64,000 nt of DNA, from assembly GCF_001659605.2 (NCBI RefSeq), contig NC_035178.2, positions 11,044,062 through 11,108,061 of the forward strand, in the 5' to 3' direction. The DNA is from Manihot esculenta (Eukaryota > Streptophyta > Magnoliopsida > Malpighiales > Euphorbiaceae). A model generated the notes under the pieces. That model did no database searches. It had not been told where the DNA came from and saw only the letters and a program-made list of their open reading frames with translations. Below, in pieces: positions 35,100 to 46,208 of this stretch. A program made the position numbers and the translations under genes. Within the stretch, counting starts at the first letter, position 1. Every line of letters begins with the position of its first letter.

Positions 35100-35440
35100 A
35101 ATGAAGAAGGAGATGGAAGGTCGGCTAGTGACATGAGCGACCGATGATGCAAGCAGCAAGTGACGCGAGTGATCATAAACGCAAGTAGTGAGCAACAAGT
35201 GATGCGAACAGATGGAGATGAGAGCAGTGGGGGAGATGCGATTAACGAGCGATGCGAGTGACTAAAAATACTAGCATTGAACAACACCAGTTGTTGGAGA
35301 TGCAATCAGCAAACAGTGCGAGTAGCCAAAGATACAAGGAGTGAGTGACGTAAATAGGAGGAGTATTGAGTGGCACTAGCGACTCGAGCAAAGAGCAGTT
35401 GGAGTAGTGAATGATGAGCAGTGATCGCTAGTAAGCCGCA
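35100..35440. repeat. G-rich patch of degenerate short repeats
   Basis: Words of the type GCGAGTGA, GATGCGAG and GAGCAGT recur irregularly, a sharp compositional change from the AT-rich flanks. It is not coding and resembles no element I recognise. Confidence 0.45.
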
Positions 35441-36699
35441 TCACAAAAACTTCTATTGAATTTTTAATTTTTAATTTTTAATAATTTAAATTTTATATAT
35501 TTTATTTTTTATTATATTTTTTAAATTTGAATATTGAATTTATTGAAGTTTTTATTTGTTCATGCAGATTGAGTTTGAAATTTTCTTTTTTGAATTTTGA
35601 TGAAATTAAATTCTAGAGGCTAAAGTGTTAGGTTCAAAAAATAGATGACAAATCTATTGATTATATTATATTTTAGGAACGAAAAAATATTTTTTTTCTT
35701 AATTTTTATTATATTTATTGAATTTAAATATTGAATTTATTGAAATTTTTATTTATTTATGGAGATTGATTTTCAGATTTTTCAGTTTGTTGTTTTGATT
35801 TGTCAATGGATTTTGTTGATTTGATTCTTTGATAAAAAGACCTATAAATTTATAGAAATTAAATTTCAAGTATTAAAATGTTGGATTATAAAAAGGATAG
35901 TTAGATCATTTTTTTATTATTAATGACATTTTTTATAAAGAAATCTCTAATTTTAATAGAATCAAACTTCAAAAACTGTATTAAGTTTTAAAAACAAATG
36001 AACGAATTCATTAATTATATTATAATTTGGATGAAAAAATAATTTTTTCTATTATATATATTAAAAGTAAAGTAAATAGAAAATTCATATATTATTATGC
36101 TTCCTCCGTCGTATAACTTTTATTTATTTATTTTTTAATTATCTCAAATTATTGTTTATTTTTCTATTTTATATTATAATAATATAAAAATTAATTATTA
36201 TAACATTATTTAGTTTTATTTTATTTTAAAAAGTTTTCAAAATAGTTTTTAATCTTTAATAAAATTTAATGTTTTTAAAGTGAGTATAATTAAAAAATTA
36301 ATAAAAAAATTATTTTTTAATATGTATAAAAAGAACAAAGGTTATATTAAAAGTAAAGCAAAGAGAAAGTGCCTCTTTAAAATTACAATTAAATAATTAA
36401 TACTATTAATAATTTATTTTGTAAATTAAATTAAATTATTAAATTATTTTATTATATCTTATAAAGTAAAGGACTATACAAATATTTATGTTATTGTTTA
36501 GTAATATTTATTTTATTTTTTTGAAAATTTTTAGTTTTTTTTATAATTTAAAATATGTACTTCCTCACATTTCCACTTAAAGATATCTGCACCTATTTGT
36601 AAATATACAAAATATTTTAATAAAAATTGATTTATTACTAAAAAAATTATATTTTATAAATTAATATTAATTTATAAATTAATATTGTAAAATAATCAC
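35441..36699. other. AT-rich spacer
   Basis: No gene. Two similar stretches (35520-35590 and 35705-35775, both around ATTGAATTTATTGAA and ATGGAGATTGA/ATGCAGATTGA) suggest a local duplication of about 190 bp. Confidence 0.45.
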
Positions 36700-38190
36700 C
36701 CAAGTCAAGTCATGAGCTGTGACCATAAAATAAGTCATGTTGTAAGAGTCTGATAAATAAATACGCGATTTCAATTGTGGAAAGAGAGACCCGGATATTG
36801 TAGCATCCGGCTCTTCATCAAGACTCACCTCTTAAAGACGTCGAGTTTTCACATAAAATTACCATTAATAGATATAATGCCGATCAATCTTAATTACACT
36901 TATAATCATGAAATTCCTTATCAATTAGTCGAGACCAATCAGATTTTCAGAAAATATCGTAATTAACTCCATCTTTTTACAGTATAAAACTAATGATCAT
37001 AGGGACAAAGGTATGTTATTCACTTACATAACTAGTATTGACTTCTAAGCAATTCCTTATACTCGCCTTATTCTTCACTTTACTGACTTAAGCGTCAGAG
37101 TGATTGTCGTAGGCACCAACCGCTTCACTCTCTTTCTTTCAGATTGACCAATCACAGCACAACTCTATTTTGGCTACATCATCAATTTTGTTTCAGCAAC
37201 ATTTGGTTCTGTTGACGGGAGATCCATTGAATTATCTCTAATCATTTGGATTAGAAATCGATTTTTCATTTTCTTTTAAAAAGCAATATTTCCCTTTTCT
37301 GTTCTCTAAGAGGGCGTAATCATTTCTTCCACTCTTAATAGTGGATAAAACACCCCATCAATGGTTAATGAGGCTGATTTGTGTAATCTAAAAATGAGAA
37401 GATGCTTCAATACATAAGAAGGCTATAGGCCACTCTCAAGTAGTAAAAAGCTCAGGAGGAGGCCTCCTTCATGGCTCCCAGGATAAGGGAGAAAGTTTCA
37501 AACGACACTCCAAGGACTCGGATAGAGGCAATTCATACGCAGTCCAAGAGGAAGACAAAACTAGAGGAAGAGGAGTCGTCAGGCGAGGCTTTAAAGGATG
37601 TTGACTAAAAGCTGATACGAGTCGTGCAAAGGTTCTAGAAGGAGCATGAGGAGGATTATGGGCTGGACGATGCCTCGTCCCTATCAGAAAAGATCTTGGT
37701 AGAGACATTTCCCACCAAGTTCAAACTTTCAAGTTTGGACAAATATGACTAACACCAGATCCAAGAAGTTACCTAGTGATCTTTAGGACAATGTGCAGCT
37801 CTAAGATGTCAACGATTTTGTGTTGTGCTAAGTGTTTCCATCAATACTCGCAGGTTTAGTTTAGAAATAATACCAACATCTGAGTGCACATTCAATTTAA
37901 AACTTTACACAATTCGCTATGTTATTTAAATTCAGATTTATTACTTGCATACCTCTTAAAAAACTTTCCTTTGACTTGCAGAAGATATGCCAAAGAGAGG
38001 GTGAGTTTTTAAGGAGTTTTATCTCGCGTTTTATTGCAGATGTAATATAGGTGAAAGAGTTACATTATAAGATAACATGTGAAACATTGAAAAAAGGAAC
38101 GCACAACACTAAATTCATAGATTCTCTAATCAAGAACCCAGCCACTACTTACCCGCGAGCTGACTTGTTGAACAGTCTCGTGAGCTGACT
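36700..38190 (+). mobile_element. Decayed gypsy retrotransposon, 5' LTR plus gag (remnant R2)
   Basis: The LTR-like part (about 36700-37204) has a TATA box at 36983-36989 and a TTACTGACTTAAGCGTCAGA leader block, and ends CAGCAACA. A weak primer-site-like TTTGGTTCTGTTGACGGGAG follows, then a leader and a broken gag starting at 37471. Pol and the second LTR are absent from the window. The LTR is related to R1 and R3. Confidence 0.65.
37471..38190 (+). pseudogene. Gypsy gag remnant
   Basis: From ATG 37471 (MAPRIREKVSND) a frame with several stops includes LVETFPTKFKLSSLDKYD, which resembles the conserved gag-core entry of plant gypsy elements. After an AT-rich gap, 37983-38170 reads like the later gag core: a CQREGEFLRSFISRF-type stretch, then KKGTHNTKFIDSLIKNP. 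The order is right for one gag. The gap (37790-37982) ends in TTGCAG, so it may be an insertion or a deletion scar. Not functional. Confidence 0.65.
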
Positions 38191-38395
38191 CATTGAGCAG
38201 GCTCATGAGCTGACTCGTTTTCAGATTCGTGAGCAAGCTCACAAGCTGGCTCGTTAGAGCAGGTTTGTGAGCTAACTCGTTAAACAGACACGTTGAATAG
38301 GCTCACGAGTAGATTCGTTGAATAGACTCGTGAATAGTCTCGTTTAAGTAAACTCGTAAATTAATTCGTTAAGTAAGCTCATGAACAAATTTATA
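38157..38395. repeat. Degenerate ~20-bp tandem repeat
   Basis: Roughly ten copies of a unit such as GAGCTGACTCGTTGAACAG, decaying in quality to the right. It starts exactly where the gag similarity ends. Confidence 0.7.
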
Positions 38396-39099
38396 CATTA
38401 TTAAAAAAAAATAATTATAAACTACTATACATACTTGAAAATCACATTGTTAGAAATTATAAATAATTAATATTAACTATTATAATAAGTATTCTTTAAT
38501 ATTATTATTCAAATAATATTATATGATAAATTGAATCGTAAAAATTATATACTTTTTAAAATTAAAATATAATTATAAAACTTTTTTATATAATTATTAA
38601 TAATTAAGCACACAATATGAAGATGAGAATAATTATAAAAGTATATTAATAATGATTAATTAGATAGACAATGTGTATTATATTTATAGAGTTTTATAAT
38701 TATAGTTTAATTTTAGATGATATATATATATTTATAAGAAGAAATATTAAATTATAAAATAAGTAATATAAAATACAAATTTAAATATAACTCTCCCTCA
38801 CTTAAATAGAATATTTATATATAAATTTAAATTTCATTTTATATAATTTAATAAATTTTACATAAAACTTTTTCCTATTAAAAATGATTATTAAACTCAT
38901 TATTATATGATATTAAACTTATTTTATATATATTTATATAATTGATTAAAGATTTTATAATGAGTATTTGAACTTTTAAAATATTTAAATATTTAATTTA
39001 TTATTATGTAACCTTTTAGCTAATTAATAAGAAAATTAAAAAGAAAAATTTAAGAAAAATTAAAAAAGAAAAAAATTTGAAAAACTTTTACAGAGGAGC

Positions 39100-39160
39100 T
39101 GGGAATATTGAACCCAGGTCAAAAGATATTTATATCAATTGCTGCACCACTGCGCCAAAA
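39100..39160 (-). mobile_element. tRNA-derived SINE remnant (pol III head)
   Basis: On the minus strand, box A TGGCGCAGTGG (39147-39157) is a perfect match to the consensus I know. Thirty-two bases further on lies a box B-like GGTTCAATATTCC (39102-39114). The spacing fits an internal pol III promoter. The sequence between lacks a cloverleaf, so this is a SINE head rather than a tRNA gene. The body and tail continue toward lower coordinates but have no clear end. Confidence 0.6.
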
Positions 39161-40002
39161 GTCTATATGCGAATCAAAGTTCAACGTAACAACAAATAGA
39201 TGATAAATGCGAGTGCTGACTGTTTCCATTTATGAAAAAATTGAGTTTAACTTTCCTGAAAAAACACGGCTCATCTCAAAGTTTCATTTCAAGAGATTTT
39301 AATAAATTTTTCATATAAACAAATTATTTAAAGTTTCATAAAATTTTAGTTGTTTAAAATTTAAATAAATTAAACTCAAAGTGAAATTTTAACGTTATAA
39401 TTTTAACAAAATTTAAATTTGAGTTGAATTTATTTATTTATTTAAATTTAAAGTAGAATTTTTTGAGTTGAATTTAATTTGATTCATTAAGGTGATAAAT
39501 GAATTTTTATGAATTAAACTCGAATTGAATTTTAACGAGTTTTTTACAAATTGAGTTTAAGTTTAATAATTTTTTTATGGGTCGAACTCGAGTTTATATT
39601 TGAAACTTGACTCGAACTCAAGCTTTTAAATAATTTTATTAAACGAAATTGAACTCTTTAAATCTCGATTTAGTTTGATTCAATTTAATTACATTTCTAA
39701 AATTAATATATATATCATTTTATTTGTAAAATTTAATATTTTTTTAATATTTTAACTCCATCAAATTATAAATCCTTAAATAAAATTAAAATATAAGAAT
39801 TAAACTATATATTTTTGAGAAATTAAAGAATATAATTGTCAATTTTGCCATAAACTAAGGATGAAAAACATTATATACTTAAAGATATGTTGATCCTTTT
39901 GAAGATAACTATACGGAAAATTATATGGAGGGTCTCTAATTTAATGGAGTCAAAATAGATGAATTAAATTGCTGAATTTTAAAAATAAAGAGATATATAT
40001 AT
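39161..40002. other. Spacer with GAGTTTAA/ACTCGA words, then a duplicated CXE flank
   Basis: 39240-39690 is rich in AACTCGAGTTTA and AATTGAGTTTAA-like words without clear periodicity. From about 39780, the sequence (TATATTTTTGAGAAATTAAA, CATAAACTAAGGATGAAAAA) matches 27935-28010 upstream of CXE-2. No gene seen. Confidence 0.5.
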
Positions 40003-41038
40003 TAATTCTGTCAAGAGTGTTTACAAATTTCTGATTGCTGGTTTCGACATAGGGAAGGTAGTGAGATATGGAGTCGTTTTTGGAATACGAAAGTGCCTCC
40101 TAAAGTGCTTAATTTCTGCTGGCGTGCTTTAGTTAATGTTGTTTCTTGCCTCTCTTTGCTTCAGTCCAGGAGAGTTCCGGTTGATTCGATGTATCCGTTA
40201 TGTCATGAGGCTCCTGAGACTGTCTTGCATATTCTTGTTCGATGTCCTTTTGCCCGCAGTTGCTGGTTGAGTTTGCCTTTGGGTTGGCCTGCATTCTCCA
40301 CTGCCTCTCTTAGGGAGTGGTTCTCTTTAGCCTTCCTTACTGTTTCTGCGGAGAATGCTTCCATTATTCTAATGATATGTTGGGCTTTGTGGCATAACAG
40401 AAATAATATTATTTGGAAAGCTTAGGGTCGAACTGCGAGTGGTGTGTTCTTCATGACACTGAATGTTTTGCAGCAATGGAGGGGGGCCTGCTCTGATTCT
40501 ACCAGCTGCACCAATGTGTCGGCTTTGACTGTCTGGTCTCCTCCACCACAGGGTTGGATTAAGGTTAATATTGACGTCTTTTAAACTCGCAACGAAGTTC
40601 ACTAGGTTTCGGCTGTGTAGTCTAAGATGCTAATGATAGATTTATGGCGACTAAAGCATGCTGTTTTTGCAGTCAAATGGAGGTTAAGTGCGTTGAGGCA
40701 ATGACTTTTTGAGAAGCATTGAGCTGGATTAAAGAGCGTGGATGGGATCGAGTTCTTTTCGAATCGGATGCTCAGATTCTTGTTGTGTCCATTAACAATG
40801 CTTCGTTAGATGATCTATCACCTTTTGGTCTTTTGGTTCAAGATTGTAAATTGCTTCTATCCAGTTATGAAGAAACAAGATGTGGTTTTATTCACAGGTC
40901 TACGAATGATGTTGCTCATGTTCTAGCAACATCGGCTCATTCTAAGTCAGGTTAAGAAGTTTGAGTTCATATCCCTCCTCCTCATATAGTTTCTTTGATC
41001 GTTTTGAGTTAATGATATTTCTCTCATTTAAAAAAAAA
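40003..41038 (+). mobile_element. LINE L-D, 5'-truncated L1-type fragment
   Basis: Plus-strand 3' end of an ORF2, closely similar to L-A (310-2823) over zf-RVT and RNase H, ending in A10 at about 41029-41038. The frame is open at 40093-40425 (MPPKVLNFCWRAL, CHEAPETVLHILVRCPFA) and again at 40719-40955 (ESDAQILVVSINNASLDD), with a stop at 40423-40425 and a deletion near 40575. The matching stretch in the CXE-2 flank (28060-28150) lacks the LINE. Confidence 0.85.
40027..40955 (+). pseudogene. LINE ORF2 C-terminal remnant (zf-RVT and RNase H)
   Basis: Contains the zf-RVT CPF motif and the later RNase H motifs AHVLATSAHS and ESDA. The catalytic first Asp region is truncated at about 40575 (VNIDVF, then a stop), and there is a stop after the tryptophan-rich NNIIWKA. 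It gives a fuller 3' end than L-A, which has a small deletion just before its tail. Confidence 0.75.
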
Positions 41039-42570
41039 AAGTAATGCAATTATAAATAATTATAATTATAAATAATTATAAAAAAATATTTATTTAGATT
41101 CGATCGACAGTGAATCAATATATTTTTAAAACATAAATAAATAATTTTTTTATGAAAAAATAGATATAATCTATTTTAATATCTTTTAAATATAAGTAGA
41201 TTAAATTTATATATCTCAAAATTTCTCTAATTATAATATATAGAGATGAAACAGTCATATGGCTTAAAATACAAAGGGAAAGTTGAATGAAATGCTTAAG
41301 CGTGGAAATTTTTTGAAAAAGTCTAAGTTTTAATATATGAAGAAAAAATTAATATTAGTAATAAAATTTAGAGACTAAGGCTTTATTTGTTTTATAAAAA
41401 ATATTTTTTAATATTTGAAACATTTATAAATTAATATAAAATATTTTTTTATCAAAATAAAAAATAAATTATTTTAAGAAAAATAATGCACTTTTTTTAA
41501 AAGAGAAATACATCTTAAATTTTTTATTAAAATTTTCATATATAAATTTATTAATAAATTTTATTTTTAAATTAAAATTAAATGATAAAAAAATAAATTA
41601 TTCTATTGAAAAATATTTTTTTTTCATAAATAATATTTTTTTATAAAAAAAATATACAAATAAATTAAATAAACATTCGGCTTTCACAGCCACATAGACT
41701 TCGAATTATTTCATTAGCTTAAGCTACTTGCATAAATATATTGTTAGAATTAAAATAACGTGGTCGCACACGAAACTTTTTTTAAAAGTGGTCTGAGCAC
41801 AAAACTTTGAATTTGAATGGATCTTTCTTATTAACTCAACTCTTCTGATTATTTTATTTAATTTTAATTTTAATATCTTATCATATATCAATTTTATATT
41901 ATTTTGGATAGATTTTTTTTAAAAAAATAATGCTTCGTTTATATCGAAAATAAAAAAAATAAAATAAATAGAAAAAATGTGAAAAAGTCCGTATAATATT
42001 ATTAAAAAAATTTATTATTTAATTTTATAATAAAAATTTTTAATTAATTTTTTAATTTTTAAAATATATCAAATATTTATAATTTTTAAAAAATTTATTA
42101 ATTAATCTTTTTATTAATTTTAAAGATATTTAATGTAATTTATAAATTAATTAAATTAATTTATAAATTATAAATTTAAATCATCTGTTTATTTATAATA
42201 ATATAACAAGCTTATAAGTAATTTATAAGTACAAATAAAATAATTAATTGATTAAATTAACTTATAAGTAAAATAATATTTATAAAAATTAAAATAAAAA
42301 ATAGAGAAAACTGATTATTAATTATTTTATTATTAAGTTATTGTGATTTAAAAATTTATTAATTTTATAAAATATTTATTAATTAGTTTATATGTATAAA
42401 AATATTTTGTATTTTATATAATATTTAATAGTTAATTAATAGAATGATTAATTAGTAAAATTTTTTAAAAAATTAATTATATTTTAATATTTTTTAAAAT
42501 AAAAAATTAATTAATAAATTTTTTATAATACAGAATTAAAAATTTCAATTATGGAAATTTATTGGTGTTT
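41039..42570. other. Upstream region of CXE-3, duplicated flank with foldback-type repeat
   Basis: No gene. 41670-41880 matches parts of 29905-29960 (CXE-2 flank) and 9535-9640 (old CXE-1 flank). About 42340-42640 matches 54770-55050 nearly base for base up to the CXE-4 gene. 41990-42530 has paired arms of the foldback type. Confidence 0.55.
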
Positions 42571-42643
42571 GAGCCTTCATCCTTCTCAATATATACTCTA
42601 CACCTATTATTATTATAACCATTCTCCTCCCAGAGAGACGAAA

Positions 42644-43657
42644 ATGGCCCAAAACGATGATCCAGAGAGTCCGGAAGTCCCATGTGAAATTAAGCTAATC
42701 AATTGTGCATTCTGCGTCTTCTTCAACGTTATCCGTCGCACTAATGGCATCGTCTACCGCTTTCTCAGAAGCGCCTTCGACCTCAAAACCTGTCCGTCTA
42801 AGAAACCCATCATTGGTGTTAAAACCACTGACATCACCATTGACAATTCTCGAAACCTCTGGTTCCGCATCTACACCCCCACCAACACCGGTGATGACGC
42901 CGCTACTGCTGGTTTGCCGGTTATTTTCTTCTTTCACGGCGGTGGTTTTGTCTTCTTGGCAGCCAATTCTTTACCTTATGAATTATTCTGCCGCGGCCTA
43001 GCTAAGCATCTCTCCGCCATCATCATTTCCGTCAACTATCGTCTGGCTCCAGATTATCGTTGTCCTTCCCAATACGAAGATGGTTTTGATGCTCTAAAAT
43101 TCATTGACGCCACAAAACTTGAAGACTTTTCAGGCAACCTCAAACAGTGTTTTCTTGCTGGAGATAGCGCAGGAGGCAACATGGTGCATAACATAGCAGT
43201 AAAAGCAATGAAACATGAGTTTTCTAAGCTAAAGTTCATCGGAAACATATTGATGCAGCCATTTTTTGGAGGAGAAGAACGAACTGAATCTGAGTGTAGG
43301 TTGACTCGAGCTCCACTTATGAGCAAGGACATTGCAGACTGGATGTGGAAGTCATTCTTGCCGGAAGGTTCAAACCGGGACGACCCAGCAGTGAATATTT
43401 TTGGGCCTAACTCGGTTGATATATCGGGAGTTAACTTACCGTCATCGATCATATTTGTTGGAGGACTTGATCCTTTGCAGGATTGGCAAAAGAGGTACTA
43501 TGAAGGGTTGAAGAAATATGGAAAAGAAGCGCAATTGGTTGAGTTTGACAATGGTTTTCACTCATTTTACCTTTTTCCTGAGCTGCCTGAACGTTGTTGT
43601 TTGATGAAGGAGACGAAGGAGTTTATGCAAAAGCAATTAGAATCATCTAATATATGA
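42644..43657 (+). CDS. CXE-3, plant carboxylesterase (alpha/beta hydrolase), the most diverged copy
   Basis: Intronless, 337 residues from MAQNDDPESP. HGGG is at 99-102, Ser175 lies in GDSAGG, with Asp276 and His306, so catalysis is plausible. Substrate unknown; a soluble CXE-class esterase is inferred from the family. By eye it is about 86% identical to CXE-4. It differs where the other three agree: RDDPAVN for RDHPAAN, GGLDP for GGFDP, and ESECRL for ESELRL. It also gains cysteines in the N-terminal region and near the C-terminus (PERCCL). The same frame is open to an ATG at 42551, which would add 31 residues; the shared MAQND start is preferred. An ATATATAC TATA-like word lies at 42589-42597. 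Confidence 0.9.
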   Translation: MAQNDDPESPEVPCEIKLINCAFCVFFNVIRRTNGIVYRFLRSAFDLKTCPSKKPIIGVKTTDITIDNSRNLWFRIYTPTNTGDDAATAGLPVIFFFHGGGFVFLAANSLPYELFCRGLAKHLSAIIISVNYRLAPDYRCPSQYEDGFDALKFIDATKLEDFSGNLKQCFLAGDSAGGNMVHNIAVKAMKHEFSKLKFIGNILMQPFFGGEERTESECRLTRAPLMSKDIADWMWKSFLPEGSNRDDPAVNIFGPNSVDISGVNLPSSIIFVGGLDPLQDWQKRYYEGLKKYGKEAQLVEFDNGFHSFYLFPELPERCCLMKETKEFMQKQLESSNI

Positions 43658-46017
43658 TGCAACTTTCTTTTATTTTCCGCTTGCTGCCAATGGTTAGCAC
43701 TTTGTTTTATTTTTGTGTTTTTCAAAGAAAATTGTCTGTTCATTAACAGATAAAAGCAGCAGTTATGAATCCCAAAAATTATTACTTGTTTATGAACCTG
43801 TGAGCAGAGAGGAGGATTCCCTAATAAATCCTAAAATAATGTTTCCCTTGAAGCGTTTTGGTCATCGGTGCTTTTTGTGTCAATCTTTGTAAGTTTGCTG
43901 AATTTGAAAATAATTAATAAGTTTGATCGTTACTCGTCACTTTAGATCGGACTATTTCATTTTTTTAAAAATATCACGTTTATAATCACTTCCATAGATA
44001 TTAATTTGTAAGCTTGAGGTTCAAATCAGATGTGACACGGAGACAAACCTTTACTAGCAGCACGAAAATCATGAGGTTGTTGCAAGGAGTAAATCTTTCA
44101 AAAATATTCAACTACTGTATCCTGAATCACTTCCAAGTTAATCTTGCCTCCCCCCAAAAAAATTGTTCTTTTTGTATAGTTGAATAGTAAATTTACAATT
44201 TTTAATCTATCTTCCTATTTTTCCCTATTCCTCTCTTTCTCTCCCCTCTTTTTCTCACTCTCCTTGTCTCTCCCACTTTATATCTCTCTCATCCGCTTTT
44301 CTAAATTTTTTTTCTCTCATGACCTCTCTCTTTTTTCTAATTTTTCCATATATTATGAAACCTTTTTACTTTAGCCTTCAAGGCTTAAGCTTTTTTTCTA
44401 AAAAAATAATTCAAGATGTGTTTTTTAGAGATATGTGTAACAAGCTTAGTTTAAAAAATTGATTTATTATTTATAAAATTATATTCGCTTATTCAATACA
44501 AAAACAAATTAAACATTTTCATTAATTTACATTAATATTTTAAACTTTTAATTTTTAATAATTTAATTAAACCTTTAATATCAGTAATTTAATTAAACCT
44601 TTAATGTCAGTCACGATTATAATCTAATGACCAAATCAATTTTACCTAAATATAAGGTATGTCACAGTACTCGGACTTAATCTAATGGTAAGTGCATCTA
44701 AATAAATTTGAGAGATTTCATATTATACTTCTCCAATCCCATTTCAAAAACAAATAAAAAAATCTGGGATACATTTTATATTATTTCTCTCTCCTCTTCT
44801 CTTTACTTCTCTTTGCCTCCAAACTTTTAGCATTCAAGTTTCGCTACTCTTAAATAAAGTAGCAGTATTCGATTCAAACTGAAAAAATTAATTAAACTGA
44901 ATTAATTTGATTTAATTTTTATTCATTTCGATTCGTTTTGATTTAATTTTTAATTTCAAAAATTTCAATTATTTTAGTTTAGTTTTTATCAAAAAAATTG
45001 AACCGAAACGGATAGTGATAATAATATATTTTTTATATAATACAGAGATATTAGACCATAATTAAAATTAAAATATTTTAATTAAATTTTAAAATATTAA
45101 AAATAAAGTGTAAAAAAGAAATCAATTAAAAAAATTCAATCGATCAAACTGAATTGAATCGAATCGAATTAGACCGATTCGATTTTATTCAGTTTCTATC
45201 TAAAATCGATTCAATTTAGTTTTCACTTATGCTAAAATTTTAATTTTTAATTTTTAATTTATTTAATTCGATTCAATTTTAAACTAAATCGATCGAATGA
45301 CCATCTCTACTCTTGAGGTAGACCACCATATGATAAGAAAACAACCCAAATTTCTTTGATACTCCTTGATGACTTGGGATTGGTCGTTTGATTACAATGA
45401 TCAATCCCATTTATAACTTACATTGACTTAAAAAAAAAAAGGGAACAAAAGAAGAACATGATGCTGATGATGATAAACCCTTTCTGTTTTTTCTTATTTT
45501 GATAAACTTTTGAAGCTTCGTTGAGAAAAATTCTAACTTTACTGTGATGTGGGCTTGATAATCTGATGTGAAAATTGGTCCTTTTCCGGTAATTCTAGCT
45601 GGTTTAGGTTCAAATTTGTTCTTTTGGTTTTTCGTTAACCAAATTAATTACCCGATTGTGGATTTTTTGTTGTTTAAGTGTAATGGTGAAGTTAGGGTTA
45701 AGCTTAGGAAGAAACACAACTGAGTTATTAATTTGATTAGTAGCTGAGGGTTTAATCTTCTTTCGTAGCTTAATTAGTTGGATAATGAAATTATTAAATA
45801 AAAAATAAAAAATTTGTGTCAAATTTGACATTTGGTCAAAATTAATTTGATGATTTGATTTAATTGTTTAATAAGCCTAAAATTTAATATGTGCTACTAT
45901 TGTTAGTTTCCTACTTATTATTATCTACACATTCTCATAAAATTAAATTGATGATATATTAAATTTAAATTATAAAGAATTTGAGTTTAATAAATATTCA
46001 TGATGTTAAATTATAAG
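43658..46017. other. 3' flank of CXE-3, no gene seen
   Basis: 43660-43830 matches the CXE-4 3' flank (56072-56220). A CT-rich run (44210-44350) creates a spurious open frame. About 44860-45310 resembles the MITE at 25762-26213, with decayed ends. 45600-46015 matches 56390-56890 downstream of CXE-4, including TTAGGGTTAAGCTTAGGAAG and TGTGCTACTATTGTTAGTTT. Confidence 0.6.
44860..45310. repeat. Second copy of the MITE-like repeat, decayed
   Basis: Shows the inverted texture of 25762-26213: GCAGTATTCGATTCAAACTG on the left, ATCGATCGAATGACCATCTC on the right, and AACCGAAACGGATAGTGATA with a central AT stretch that lines up. The ends do not match well enough to fix boundaries. An 8-bp CTACTCTT at both sides could be a target duplication. 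Confidence 0.5.
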
Positions 46018-46208
46018 TGAAACACCGGGTCCGAACTGGTCCAAATAATTTTAGGACCCACTTTTCCACTTGCCTCAAAATAATTAATCCAAATTATTTA
46101 GTAGTTCTGTGCTAGCTATTATATACAATTCAAGTTCCTTCGAATCTTTCGATGTGTCACAGTTTTACGCCGCAAATCCGCAAGTAGCTGAAGCTGATGA
46201 CTATCACA
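46018..46208 (-). mobile_element. Solo LTR of the TRIM family
   Basis: Starts TGAAACACC and ends TATCACA, and follows the TRIM LTRs at 27201-27375 and 27540-27713 (TTAGTAGTT, CTATTATATACAATTC). Absent from the matching place downstream of CXE-4 (about 56880-56895). Probably left by LTR-LTR recombination. The minus orientation is taken from the full TRIM. Confidence 0.7.

Noticed and set aside
44005..44060. Box B-like GAGGTTCAAATC
   Set aside because: No box A at a suitable distance, so not called as a SINE or tRNA.
44180..44374. 64-codon Ser/Leu/Phe-rich frame
   Set aside because: A translation of a CT-rich low-complexity run; no support as a gene.
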